Source: Baylisascaris procyonis
Taxonomy: Eukaryota; Nematoda; Chromadorea; Rhabditida; Ascarididae
DNA: 64,000 nt
Direction of reading: 5' to 3'
NCBI GenBank assembly: GCA_037389465.1
Contig: JAZARR010000212.1
Location: 2,684,001 to 2,748,000, forward strand
Below are positions 25,321-37,107 of this stretch, piece after piece. Both the position numbers and the translations under genes were made by a program. The notes beneath the pieces were generated by a model. The model was given only the letters and a program-made list of their open reading frames with translations. It searched no databases and was not told where the DNA came from. Each line of letters starts with the position of its first letter. The first letter of the stretch is position 1.

Positions 25321-25348
25321 TGTTTCAGGCGCTCAGAGGGTGCTTAAG
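25321..25348 (+). promoter_or_regulatory. Probable trans-splice acceptor and leader of BDP1
   Basis: TGTTTCAG at 25321-25328 is followed by a 20-nt leader and the ATG at 25349. The consensus TTTCAG so close to the start fits spliced-leader addition. Confidence 0.5.
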
Positions 25349-28300
25349 ATGTCGAATACTACGGCGTCTAGACGTCGCCGCATCCAGGTAAGGCTTATTT
25401 GCTTGGTTCGTACCCGGTGGATGTTTGCGTTTCTAGCGTCACTTTCCTTTATCGTTTTAGTCGGAGTATTGTTTTAGACGACTGTCATACTAAGTCATTT
25501 TGTGGCAGCCGCAGCACCAGCCATATTTGGCAACCTAACTCTTTTCCTCCTTCTAACCCCTCCCTTCTGCCTTCCCCATTCCACTTGGAAGGGTGAGATA
25601 AGAGCTAATGTAATACTGTATCTTAGTCAATGCCTACAAGAAGTAAAAGATTTATGGAGTAGAAAATTAATTATGCCAAAAATGCTGCTGCATTTGTGCG
25701 CAAGTTCTGAAATGCTTTTTATTTGGAAGTAATGGACCCCTATTCCTGCAAAGGTACGAAGTCGCTCTTGCGAAATGAGAGTCGTCTAGCAGGTTGAAAG
25801 TGCAAGTGACGGGAAAACAAAAGATTACAGCAAAGTAGGAGAAGTCATGAAAGCGATAGTTTGCCCTACATACCAACACCTTTAGTGGGGAATACCGTGT
25901 GTGTGGCGAGGAAGCACTGCACTTAGCTACTTAATGAGACTGATGAGGTGCACGAGGTGCATTATTGCTTGTGATTGGTTATGATGCATCTGATTTCTTC
26001 TCTTCGCCTTGCCTATTATTAACATTCTCAGTTTCCTTCATTTTGCATTGGCTCAAAATTGTTGACTGAATTCACCAATCTGTACTCGACAACTTTTCCC
26101 ACTCATCGCTTATTCTTACTTCAAAATTGCCGACTTGCTTCACTCACCTTCACTCAAACTATTTTGCTTCGCTTTGCTTGTGAAAGTTTAATATTCTGGC
26201 TGCAATATGCTTATCTCACATAGCGGATGAGTGTTTTTTACGATTCCGTTCTGGAGCAAGTGCAAAATACGATCGAATATAGCTTTCAGCAATTTCGAAG
26301 CGCTGCAGGGCACGATTACTTTAAGCTTGAAGTTGTACTTCAGCTTTTTACCTTTATTTTTACTGAAATGACAGCGGTTAGAGGTCACGTTGCGTCACTC
26401 GTGGGGGTGGGATGCCTTGAAGTTCTAGCAGAACCATAACTTTTGAAGGCCAGAATTTCAAAATTCCTTGAAAACTTCTAAAGCTTCGATCCGTTTCAAT
26501 CTCTGACAATACTGTTGCTTAAAATAAGCGTTAAAAACCCCACGATGTCTCTCTACCCTTCTCTATCGTTGCTTCTTCATCTTAGAAAGCTTTCTATTTC
26601 TGCCTCCAGAAGAATCGAAAAGGTGATTTTTAGGGCGCTTGTAAGAGTGATTGAATTATTACCGCCGGAAATAACACCATTTCAAAGAACATTACGCTAA
26701 TAAATTTTGAAATTAGTGAGTTAATGCAAAGTGTTGAATTTGACTACCGTGGTGTTAGCTGATGGCCTCTGCTTAATCAATAAATCTTTAAAAAAATCAA
26801 TGACTTCAGATACTTATTAGAAAGTTTTCTCGAATTTGTTCGAAGGGACGTGCTTATAGACACTTTAAATGTACTGATGGTCGTTTGAAAGCTGTGCATT
26901 TTTATTGAAGTTTGAGTATGTTTCACTCGCCAATCATGCAGCTGACAATTTTGGTACATTGCTAGCTTTTGCAAGTCCGTCACTTCTTAAGTCAAGCATC
27001 CTTAAACGTTGCCAAATTTAGTACGAGTCCAAATCGTTTTCCTCATGGAAAATTTCTGAGCACGTTCTATGATTGCGATTTCTGAAAAAGACGTCGCAGG
27101 TAGAGCACCAGTATGTGGATCGAAGCCAGGTCAAGATACTCAACAAAGGCTTGTTCTATACCAGTTCTGTCTGGATTTCAAGAAGATCCAAATTAAGTGC
27201 CCGAGGGGGAGGGGAGGGCATTGAACTCTAGCTTGCTCGGGAGCTTTAAAGTTTGGCGAGAGAGTAACTTGTGGCTTGGGTATTTCGCTGCTTGTCTTGA
27301 TATAATCTCCAACCCGTCTTTCATAGGCGCGTCCAAATATTTTGGGCGGTATGCAAGCACCGAAGCAGATTGCGCTCGTGCCATCGAAGCAGCGCGCTGA
27401 CGGTGTGAATGAACCAAAAGCCAGTGCTAAGAGCAGCGACGTTCTGGTCCACCCAAACAAGCCTGGCTTGGGTACGTCCCGCGGAGATCCTCAAGCCGCA
27501 GCACTAGGTCAGTCCTCTTCCGGTAAAGGTGAGCGCTTCTGCTTTCCTAATATTTGACCCATATTTGTCACAGATTTTTTTCCTCCATTTATAGTCATTT
27601 CATTACCGCTTTTCAACACTCATATATGAATCAAAATGTTGTCTGGCTCGAGATTGCCTATAATTTCACAAAGGTATATTGCTTCCGCAGGAATAATTTA
27701 GCATTCGATGCATGTTCAATTTGGCATGCTGCTTTTATAGGGCCGTTAGGAGCTTCAAAGCCTCATCCCCAATTCTTTGCACTCTTTAAGAGGTTTGCAA
27801 ACATCGAGTGTGGCCACTTGCATGTTTGTAAATCTGCCCAATTTCGCTTTATAACTTATAACAGCAATGCAGTTTTGTGCATTATGCTAAAAGCTTGAAC
27901 GCAGTGCAATTTCATATTTTTCCGCAGTCTGTCAACGCTAACTCTGGCTATCATTTGTGGCTGTTATTAGCTAATTATTTTCGTTGTGATCAGCGGTGAC
28001 CAGTTATAGATGATAGTACTGACACCACTCAGGAGGAACCGAAGTAATCGATCAGCTTATACAGGTGTCTGTACAACGCTGTTAATATAGTCTTTTTGGT
28101 AAGAAGAAGACTCGTTGTAGCTGTTGTGTATCGAACGCTCAGTTACAGGTAAAAAAAGGGGTTGATTTCGTACTGAGGTCTACATGTGAATAGGAGTGGT
28201 TGTTTGCAGCTGAAAAGCAGCGCACCGAGACGTTATGCAGCTCCGCAGTATCATCTCTTCCACTGCCGCCAATGAAATCATCTTCTGCTGCATCGACGTA

Positions 28301-31300
28301 CATTTTATTTTACTTCTCCCGATCCAGATTATGTTGCTCAGGTTATTTGAAAGTTTCGTGACCACTGTGATCGCTGAGTTAAAAAAAAAGAGATAGGGTA
28401 TGAAAAGTACCGCCCTTCTAAGATTTTTATACTGGGAACGTCGCCCTCTCTTAGATCTGATCGATGGTGCTGAACTTTCCACTAGTTGTTCCACATCTTA
28501 GACCCTATCATTCCAAACGGTTTCCTCACGTTGAGGGATTGTGAGTTTTCTTCCAGCACTTTGGTCTGGCCGCCCCAGTACCTGCGACCTGTTCTTCACC
28601 CATTCGCTTCCTTCGCTATGGCCTGTAGTAATAGATAACCAATTTGGAGAATAGTACAAAGGGAGAGTAGATTTCCATACATGATTTTTACCTTCACTGA
28701 AGTTTCCTGGGTGCAAAGCCTAAAAAGTTTGTCTTTTAATGTTCATTTTTGAAAGTTGCAGGCATGAGTTTGACTACTACACTTTTTAATTTTTGCGAGG
28801 TGTCAGATTTAAAGAGCGAAGAATTCCTGGCTGACTTTGAGGTTTTTGAAACACTCATCCTAGCTAAACTGCTTGATTCGTTGCTCTCCTTATGTTCACT
28901 TTGTTTCTGACCATTTCGTTTGCACTGCTCATCTGCATACTGTCACCTTTTCTTGTGCGCCTTTTTCTATGTTAATCTCGCGTTTGAATTTCTGTAGCAT
29001 GTTCGCGAGCTTGCAGTTACTTGCTATGAGATTTTAGTAGTTTGAAATCTTCCGTGAATCTATGCATTTGCTTGCACGCATTGGAAAATCTTTAGTCATC
29101 CTTTTGTTTTATATTTGTTTTATATCCACTTAGTGAAGACTTCCTAGCGTTTACAGCTGACAGACTGGACAGATGTAAAGGTCTCATCGAGGGCGTTATG
29201 AATCGTGGGGATTTACTATGTGGGAAATTTCCGTTTTCACTGCTTCGAAGTTAAGGAATAAGGAAGTCTTGCACTGCAGGAATCCAAAATGTGCGGCATC
29301 TTCTCCCAAGAAATCCACCTCTCGCTCTGAATCTCCGACAACTGGTCATGAAACCTCGAAGTCGAGCACTTCTGGTCATCATCGTTTACTTGTGAAAAGC
29401 TCCAAAGTGACAGCTAAAACTCGGTGAGCGGAAATGTTCCGATGACCTTTTGGTTTCTTTTGCTTGTGTAGGTTAATGAAATTTCGCTGTAATCCTTATG
29501 TCATGAACTAAGCTGAATCAATTAGTCTTCATAATGATGGGGGAGGATTTTTTATTGTATGGAAAAGATAAGTGACGTCGATGATAGATTTGATGCTTAT
29601 TTCAGCAAGCATCACTCAAAGGATGAACCGCTGGATCCAAAGAAAACGAAGATGAGTGACATGATACGGTGGAACCCAAAAAACGAGACGGTATCTTTCA
29701 TCAGCTTTCTTATCTCCTCTATCAGTTGCATTAATCAGCATTCTTGAGCACAAATTTTTCCGCTTCACGCATTCGCTTATCTGACACATCTTCGATGCTG
29801 TTTCATAGGAATAACCCTTGCTGAAACGTCGAGGAATCGTGGTTTTCCTGCATAAAGGAGTTATTGGGGCGACTTTTCGTGCGTAAAATGTTGAGAAGGT
29901 TTGAAATGATGAGATCTTTCAAGCATTGGTAAAATCTTGACATTTCTAACAGAATGAGTTTTTTCCTCTCAGAATTTAAAGATTGGTTTATTCGAATGAT
30001 TATACATGGCCGCAAATAGAGGTACCAATTTGAATTGATTCTTCCTTGTTGCAAAATGAACAAAGTGATGTGTAAGCTTTGCGCGATTTGAGGTTTTCTT
30101 GAGATCTCGGCATTGCATGAAATGAGTTCTTGCTTAAGAGCAAGATGCTCCATTGATTACGATTATGTGTTTATATTCGTGGAACGCCTCAATTGAGTAA
30201 TTTCGAGACTTTATTGCATGGAACTAATTCACCAACATTTTTACTGCACCAAATTCAGCTCAGTTATTTCACTTACACTTTGCGACCATTCCTTTTGTAC
30301 ATCAATTAAATGTGGGGCAAAAAAAAGCTATTTTTTATAGCTTTTCAAAAAATATTAGTAAATATCTGTTGAGAATGAGTAAATTTTTTCATATTTAGAA
30401 AGATGCAATATTTTCTAGAAGTAGGATATGTTGTACACGATCATAAGGTGACGTTATCGATTGGGCAAGAGCTTTTCACTGCAAAAATAGGGGCTTCAAA
30501 TTAACAACTGATGTTTATTGAAAAGGGGGGACAACTCCTGAGAAGGAAAATAAAGTAAACTTTATCTGTTTCATCTGGAATGAGAGGGTATATTTTATTA
30601 TGTGTTATCGCGTTTATAGTACAATGATCAGCTTTTGCTTTAGTGCGATATCAGTCTCCGACTTTCTCGATCCATCTTTGTATTTTGTCAAAGTTTATTT
30701 CTTTGCTCATTTCGGAAAAAAAGAGAAAAGTGTTCCGCTTGTTTATTGATTTCTTGGTAGGATTTTATTTTGATTCTGAAGAATATATTGGCAAGCTTTG
30801 AGTGGGTTAACATATATTGCTTTCCACCGTCTTTAATCTGCTTACAATATCTTGCTTGATTAAGTGTACGTGTTTGTTTTAATATCACCACAATGTGTGA
30901 CTTCCGGTTTTTATTATTTTTATATCACTTCACTTTTAGGCGTTGAGTCGCAATAGTGACAAAGTGAAGATTGCCGAAACTCAGCAAAAGCAACACAAAG
31001 AGAAGCTTCAAGCCGAACATGATAAAGCTACCAAGAAAGTTGCGGTTCCCCAGGTCTGTTTATTCGTTTTATCAGAATATTTGTTTTTGTGTAGTGACTG
31101 TTGCGTTGTTCTTTTCTATTCCGTTGTTGGGCTGTTTTGGCACGGTGTATTCAGCCAAAGACGGCAAATCTTATTGCATTTCCTAATTGAGTAAAGCCAT
31201 GTGACTGGTGTTATGTGCACTCGATTCGATCCTCTTCCTTGTAGTTATTCTGGCGCATTGCAGTGCTGAAATTGAGGGAGAAATGCAATGCAATTTTCTT

Positions 31301-34300
31301 TCACGCACTGTTCTTTTTCTTCTTTCTTAATGGCGCTTCAATATGTACAGTGTTGATGACAAATTTGCCGTATTGTCGCAAAGATCTGTTTTTGAGCAGC
31401 GAAAATTCAAATTTTCATGTTCTTTCAAAAAATGTATTTTCGGTTCTGGGGTTGAAGAGACTGGTGGAGAAAATAGCTTAATACATCAGCTGCACAGCAA
31501 CAAAATTGGCACAGAAATCTTGTGCACCGAAAATGAAAATAAGTCGATTCCTCCCCTGATGCGGCTTACAAAGAATTGCATTTCACATATGAAGAAGCGA
31601 CGTCTTCGTACAAAAAGGCGCATTTGCCTAAAAAGAGCTGGCCGAAGTGAAAGCTTGCAAAGTTAAGTGACTTTCATTGAGGATTCTTGTTGTCTCAATG
31701 AGGCTAACAGAGTCGTGTTCAATTTATCGATGTCGTAAGGCGACGATTGCACATTTGTTTGAACAGTTTTATTCTCTTTAGTAATAATGATCTTTTAAAG
31801 TTACATCACTGCGTTATCGATGTCATTTCACACCTCTACAAACATACAAATGTCATTTGAAAACGGAAAAATGTTGTGTTGTTTAAGGTGAAAATATCGG
31901 AGGATGGATCACTCGTTTTGGACGAGTCGAGTTTGACAATCGTAAACGATCACTCATCAGGCCTCTTGGAGACTGTCAACGAGGTTTCCATATTTATTTC
32001 GTTTTTCGTCAGAGTGTTTAGTTGAGCATTCATAATTGCAAGCTTTTGCTGTGTTTTATTCTTGTCGGGTGCATTCAGTAGTCCTTAAAAATACTGCAGA
32101 AGCGAATCCGTTTTTATAGCTCTCTCTCAAACTTAATTGAAGGAACCTTTTCCCATAGCAGGCTTTCTGGAAAGTCATTTTTCATAGAATAGCATCACGT
32201 ATCCTATTTAATAGCTAAGAAGACGTTGCGTTTTCCTTCTACGGTATTCTTATCTCCTCTCCTCCCTCCCTTTCCCCGTTTTTTCTATGCGTTTTTTTCG
32301 TTGGTCTATGGCTTCCTATGAACCTAGCTGCGTTTAAGTACCAAAATCGTCTAAGGAGAGTGGGGGAATGAGACAGACTCGTTTGTTGTCTTGAACTAGA
32401 ACCCCGTACTAATTCTGAAGTAGAGGCATGCGCACTCTCTGAAGGAGCGAGTATTGCTGTTGGCTGCGATAGCATTGAATTGGATCTCTGTTGTGAACGT
32501 AATTGATTCCCTTTTTCAATTGCTTTACTAACGACCTAATTGTTTCAGTGTGCAGTGAAGTGTATATTGATGGAAAAGATATGACGACCAAATATTTAAA
32601 GTTTAAGCAAGTTGATTACTTATTCAAATATTTCTGCGTGTTGGCATTATGGAGGAGATTGACTAGAGGTGAGATACAATGCGTCTTTCATGAGGTTTTT
32701 TGAAGGGTAGTGTCGGACGTAAGGTGACATCGTCGAGTTTTCGCAAGAGGCCCCGCCGAAAGGGGACCCAATGGAGCGACCTCGAGACCGAATTGTTTTA
32801 CGACATTTTGAGGCAAGTTGCTTCGTCATCCGCACGTTGATTGCAAATAAGTGTGGTTTTATTTTCGACATTATTGGTCTTCCTAATGTTGCTAATCGAT
32901 AAAACATGCACCAAGTTTTCTTCTAGTTAAAGGCTGTATTCATATACGTTAATAACGTTTGCTTATGCGATTGAATGTTTAGATGACGCTGTACATTGTG
33001 TTTTTCCGGTAGATCCCTATATACATGTTTCTAAGTCTTTAAGTTCAGACAGTGAAGGGTCATTTAGATACCAAGATATGGGGCTAGCACTATGAGGTCG
33101 TTCTTCAGAGTATGTAAGACGTCTCTGTTACCAAATAAAACCTTGCTTTAGGGCAACGGGGCCTGACTTTGGATTGATGCACGAGTTTTTTCCGTCGCGT
33201 ACCCGCGATGAACTGAAAAACAAATTCAACAGGGAAGAGAAGTCAAATTTGGCACACTTAAATGAGGTTTGCAATTCTTTTTGTTTGCCAACTCTATAAT
33301 CAACGCATGATGGGAATGCTGCCGTCCTTAGTTCCCACCTTAATTTGAGAAGTGTCACGCTCGAATAGGCGAAGGAGAAGGTGATTCAGCTGATTGAAAA
33401 CTAGGAGGAGAGGGCTTGGAGAAAGAGAATGTGAGCTACCAGATATCTAATATGTTTTTCCCGGTGGAGGAGGTGGTTTTCGAAACCAGCGAACAAAGTG
33501 TCGTCGAGATGGCGTGAGGTTATTACGCTGATTGTTTGTGGCAATCATACGCCCACTTTTATAGTGAAATCTGCACATGCTCATTTTATTGCACCAAATG
33601 AACTGCCGAATAAGGTGCATCTTAGGTTACTCAATCATATTTCCTGCGATATTGATTTTTAAAATATATATAGAACTGTTTACTGAATCCAGCCTAGCAA
33701 ATGACCTCAATCCGACTTTCATGAGTTGTCCCCTTGAAAATCATGAGCGACGTACGCAAGATGCAAGGAGGAAGGTCTGTGAAATTCGGGTTCCCGTTTG
33801 AAGGTTGCAACAGCGTGATAGAATGTTACTGAATCCAAGAATCCAATGTTTCGCTGTCTCTGAAATATAGGAAATGTGCATCTCCAAAAAGTGTTTGTTT
33901 CACGATTCCCTAGACATGCAGAATCCTTATAAGGTTAACTCCCAGGAGCTGTGACAGGTGCATTTGACAGGTATGTATGGCTGCTCACTTAGGTATACTG
34001 CGAAATGCGCTCCAACTCACTAAAAATGTGGAGGGTGCAAATTTCTCATCGAATTGCTTGAATGATTTTTTTAATGTTCTGATAGTTTTCCATGGCACTA
34101 TTCATTTCAAATTTCGCAATAGCCGCCATCTCAATCTCTGCTCTAATTATTGCTCGCCTTGCTATTTGAGCGGCAACATTTCGGGATACTCTTGTAACAA
34201 TGATCTTCGTTTTTTACTGTCGTCAGCTTATTTTCCTTCATTATATGTAACGTCCTATCGTAAGATTTTGTGTGCATATTTCTTGTGGAGAGCCATCACT

Positions 34301-37107
34301 GATTGCCAAAATATGCAGAACTCGAATATTAGAGAATAACCGAGCATAGAGGGGCAAAGAAAATAATGAGAGAAACACAAGCATGCATATTGATTAGATT
34401 GGATATCACCACTTATGATTGGGGCTGAGTTTTTGTTACTCACATATATAGCTTTGTTACAAGAAACTTTTCTTTGAATGCCGGGGCATTACTAGTTTGT
34501 TTTACAGCAGATAGAGGATGTTTAACACAGGGAATGAAAATTTCAAATAGGTGGCAAATGTCACTGGAAGGGAAGAAATGCATTTTTGGCTTAGTAGGCA
34601 AGCCAAATTGAATATTGCCATTATCGTCAGGTAGTTTTTCCTTTCCGCACAGATTGTTAAGAGTTCGGGAGAGAAGAGGAGATTCACTATTCCATTTCCT
34701 TCCGCAAGAAGTCTGATTACAGGTGTTGTCATCCCCAAGGGTTCTTAATGAATCGTTGTTTACACACGCCGAAGAGGTCATGAAGAAAATCACTGAAGAA
34801 GCCCAGAAGAAAAAAGAGAGGAAAATGTCCAGGGAAGCAAGAAAAGCACTTCGTGCGGCTCAGCAGGCAGGCTTTATATTCGAACATGTTGGTTGCGTTG
34901 TGTTCGGGACAGTACCTAACACAAAACACAGCACTTGTCTTGCTTATGTACGGATGTTTTAGTGAGCAGCATAGACACATAGACAATGAGTGTCTTCGGT
35001 TCATTTTCGCGACTGTAGTCTTATATAATCGTCGCAGCAATGATCTTCTGTGTAACTTGTACTTGTACAGCTGTGCCTCACAAAATATTGGAACTAAATG
35101 TAACATGTGATTTATGCCACAATCTTGAAGTTTTTCGAATATATCCGCAAAATTCAGGATGAGTTACAGTCATCTTTAGACGCTGTGAATTTTTAAAGTC
35201 AGTTGTTTGTTTCATTACCGGCGAAGTGCTGCCCGAAAAAACTTTTGAGTTGAGGTTTATATAACCGGTCGGTTTTTTGAAAAATGCGCCATTATAATTT
35301 AAGCTATTTCTTATGTTTGTGCATGGAATTAGCCTGATTAGTGGTAGCGAAAGGCTGTGCACTTAGTCTCAGCACTATCAGTCTCGCCAGGGCACTTCCT
35401 AACTTCAGTTTAAGTGAGTGCATGCTGAGACTGAGTGCAAAAAATTATTTATTAGCATGCTGAGACTCTCAGCATAGCAAGAGATATTTGAAGGAAACCC
35501 CATTATGAGTAATGCACGTGTGCAATGTCGATGCTAGTTATATTGTTGAGTTGCTTTTTAAGAAAGAATCTCAACACGAAGAAGATGCGAACTCGCTTTC
35601 CAACTCGTCGGCACCTAGCAATGACGCCGATCCGGCTGCTGGGTAACAACGCTTAACTGTTCATTTCAAAAAGCGCCGCCCCAGGCTACATTCCATCGCA
35701 GATTTTGATGTGGTGTTCGTTCGTAGATTAACCTCGCAAATATTTTGCGCTACAGCAGAATAAGTTGTTGTTCTTTCCGGCACCAAGTCATAGAAACCTA
35801 AGCAATCTGATGGCCAGGATTTGGTTAGATCAGAGTGGCTGGGAGCTGCAAACAGTGGTATCTCGAAATGGGCGCGCCATTAGGAGGAACAGGTTAAGCT
35901 GGTCAACACAAGCTTCATCACTTGAACCTATGACTGATCGAATATCTAGGAAAGTAGACTGTTCGCGTCTGTGTTGGGTGGAGGAACTGCACAAGTATCA
36001 CTATATTTTTATGCTAAACTTGACTTATGCGGCTGAATTTTGGATGTTGTGCTGCTATTAAATTATCAGCAGGAAGTAATATCCCCCACTTCCGCCGATT
36101 ACTATTCATTTCAAACCGCCAAACGTGGGCATGTTAAACGATGGAGTCATATATCAGTATTTTAGGTAGACCCACGTTCAAAATTCGCTGCAATGTTTAT
36201 GTTGCTCTTTTTATCGTGCATCGCCGATTCATTGGCTCAGTTCGGCATAGCTGATCTGCCGTTGTCTAATTGATTCTCGCAGTTATAATCGATTTTCTTT
36301 AACAATGAAGCTTTGGTATTATAGAAGTGACTTTCGCATTGAGCGTGCATTTTTTGTTACAGAGAGCAGCCAACAAAAAAACCGGCCAAAAAGAAATCAG
36401 AAAAGAAGGCCAACAAAAATTCCAAAAAGAGAGGGTCGAGCAAGTTCAGTATCATTGGTGGGTCGTTCTGTATTGATTCCGTTCAGTAATCTAATTTCTG
36501 TATTTGTTCTCACCTCAACTCCTCGCCACCTGTTGAATGCACTGTTACTGCAAAGTTCCTTCAGATTATTCTCAACGGTTCGTGCATTTAAAGGCATCTT
36601 TGCCAGTTTTTTCATCAGTTGAAATTCATTCAGAAATGAAATCACTTCTCTAATCATCTCTGCTAAATTAAGTTATATTTCTCTAATTATTGCTTTTGCT
36701 GAATTATTTCACCAATCACTTAAGAAATCATTAAGTTTTAAGGGGGAATAGAGGTAGCGCAGAGTTCCATGGTTGTCATTTTCAGCAGCATAATAAAGAA
36801 TTGGATCGTTGCAGGTGAACTGGGGGAAGATTTCCCGAAATTCGATATCGTTGAGGAGCCAGATGCAAGTCGTGTCTCATTGGAGCAAAAGGATGGTGGA
36901 CTGCCAGTCGTTCGTGTGCCAGTGAATACGGCGATCTACGCATTTCCACGAGAGGACAATCGGCCGGAGCGTGTCGTTTTCGATTGTCATGGCGTCGACG
37001 GTCACCCCTCTACACCGTATTTGCTGCAGGATCGGGTGGCAGTCAATGACCCTCCTTCTGGGTTCCTGCATCTTTTTGGTCCTCCAAAGCAAGTGTCTCA
37101 ACCATAA
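25349..37107 (+). CDS. BDP1: Transcription factor TFIIIB component B'' (BDP1), complete, about 13 exons
   Basis: Exons: 25349-25387, 27327-27528, 29157-29232, 29280-29423, 29606-29690, 30940-31053, 31888-31983, 32706-32812, 33152-33266, 34723-34866 (donor uncertain), 35563-35642, 36363-36457 and 36815-37107. They sum to 1590 bp (529 residues plus stop) with every phase agreeing. BDP1 binds the TBP-BRF1-DNA complex and is needed to open RNA polymerase III promoters for tRNA, 5S and U6 transcription in the nucleus. Blocks: RRRRIQARPNILGG at the N-terminus, PKKTKMSDMIRWNP, VKISEDGSLVLDESSLTIV before the SANT domain, SSSFRKRPRRKGTQWSDLET, then GPDFGLMHEFFPSRT and DELKNKFNREEKSN (SANT helices), then KKKERKMSREARKALRAAQQ, a Lys-rich stretch and an acidic/hydrophobic C-terminus ending PPKQVSQP. 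It is far shorter than the vertebrate protein, which has long C-terminal repeats. The least certain parts are exons 3-4 (a 47-nt intron) and the end of exon 10. Confidence 0.9.
32813..33151 (+). other. GC-AG intron within the BDP1 SANT-coding region
   Basis: The conserved reading frame runs ..LFYDIL plus AG at 32812, then GCAAGTTG, and resumes after CTTTAG at 33151 as G/GCA/ACG, giving Arg-Ala-Thr-Gly-Pro-Asp-Phe. Both flanks match the BDP1 SANT domain without a gap and the phase fits. No GT near 32812 would keep the frame, so the donor is GC. Confidence 0.75.
35358..35475 (+). repeat. Inverted-repeat/palindrome cluster in a BDP1 intron
   Basis: TGCACTTAGTCTCAGCA (35358-35374) is the reverse complement, with one mismatch, of TGCTGAGACTGAGTGCA (35423-35439). 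A third copy of the core is the 19-bp palindrome ATGCTGAGACTCTCAGCAT at 35457-35475. It could be the end of a small non-autonomous DNA element or a hairpin in the pre-mRNA. Confidence 0.75.

Noticed and set aside
27140..27460. 106-codon minus frame with a signal-like start
   Set aside because: Antisense shadow of BDP1 exon 2.
32549..32610. Possible BDP1 exon (reads SEVYIDGKDMTTKYLK after TGTTTCAG)
   Set aside because: It needs phase 1 but the preceding exon ends in phase 0, and exons 31888-31983 and 32706-32812 join directly with a continuous match to BDP1.
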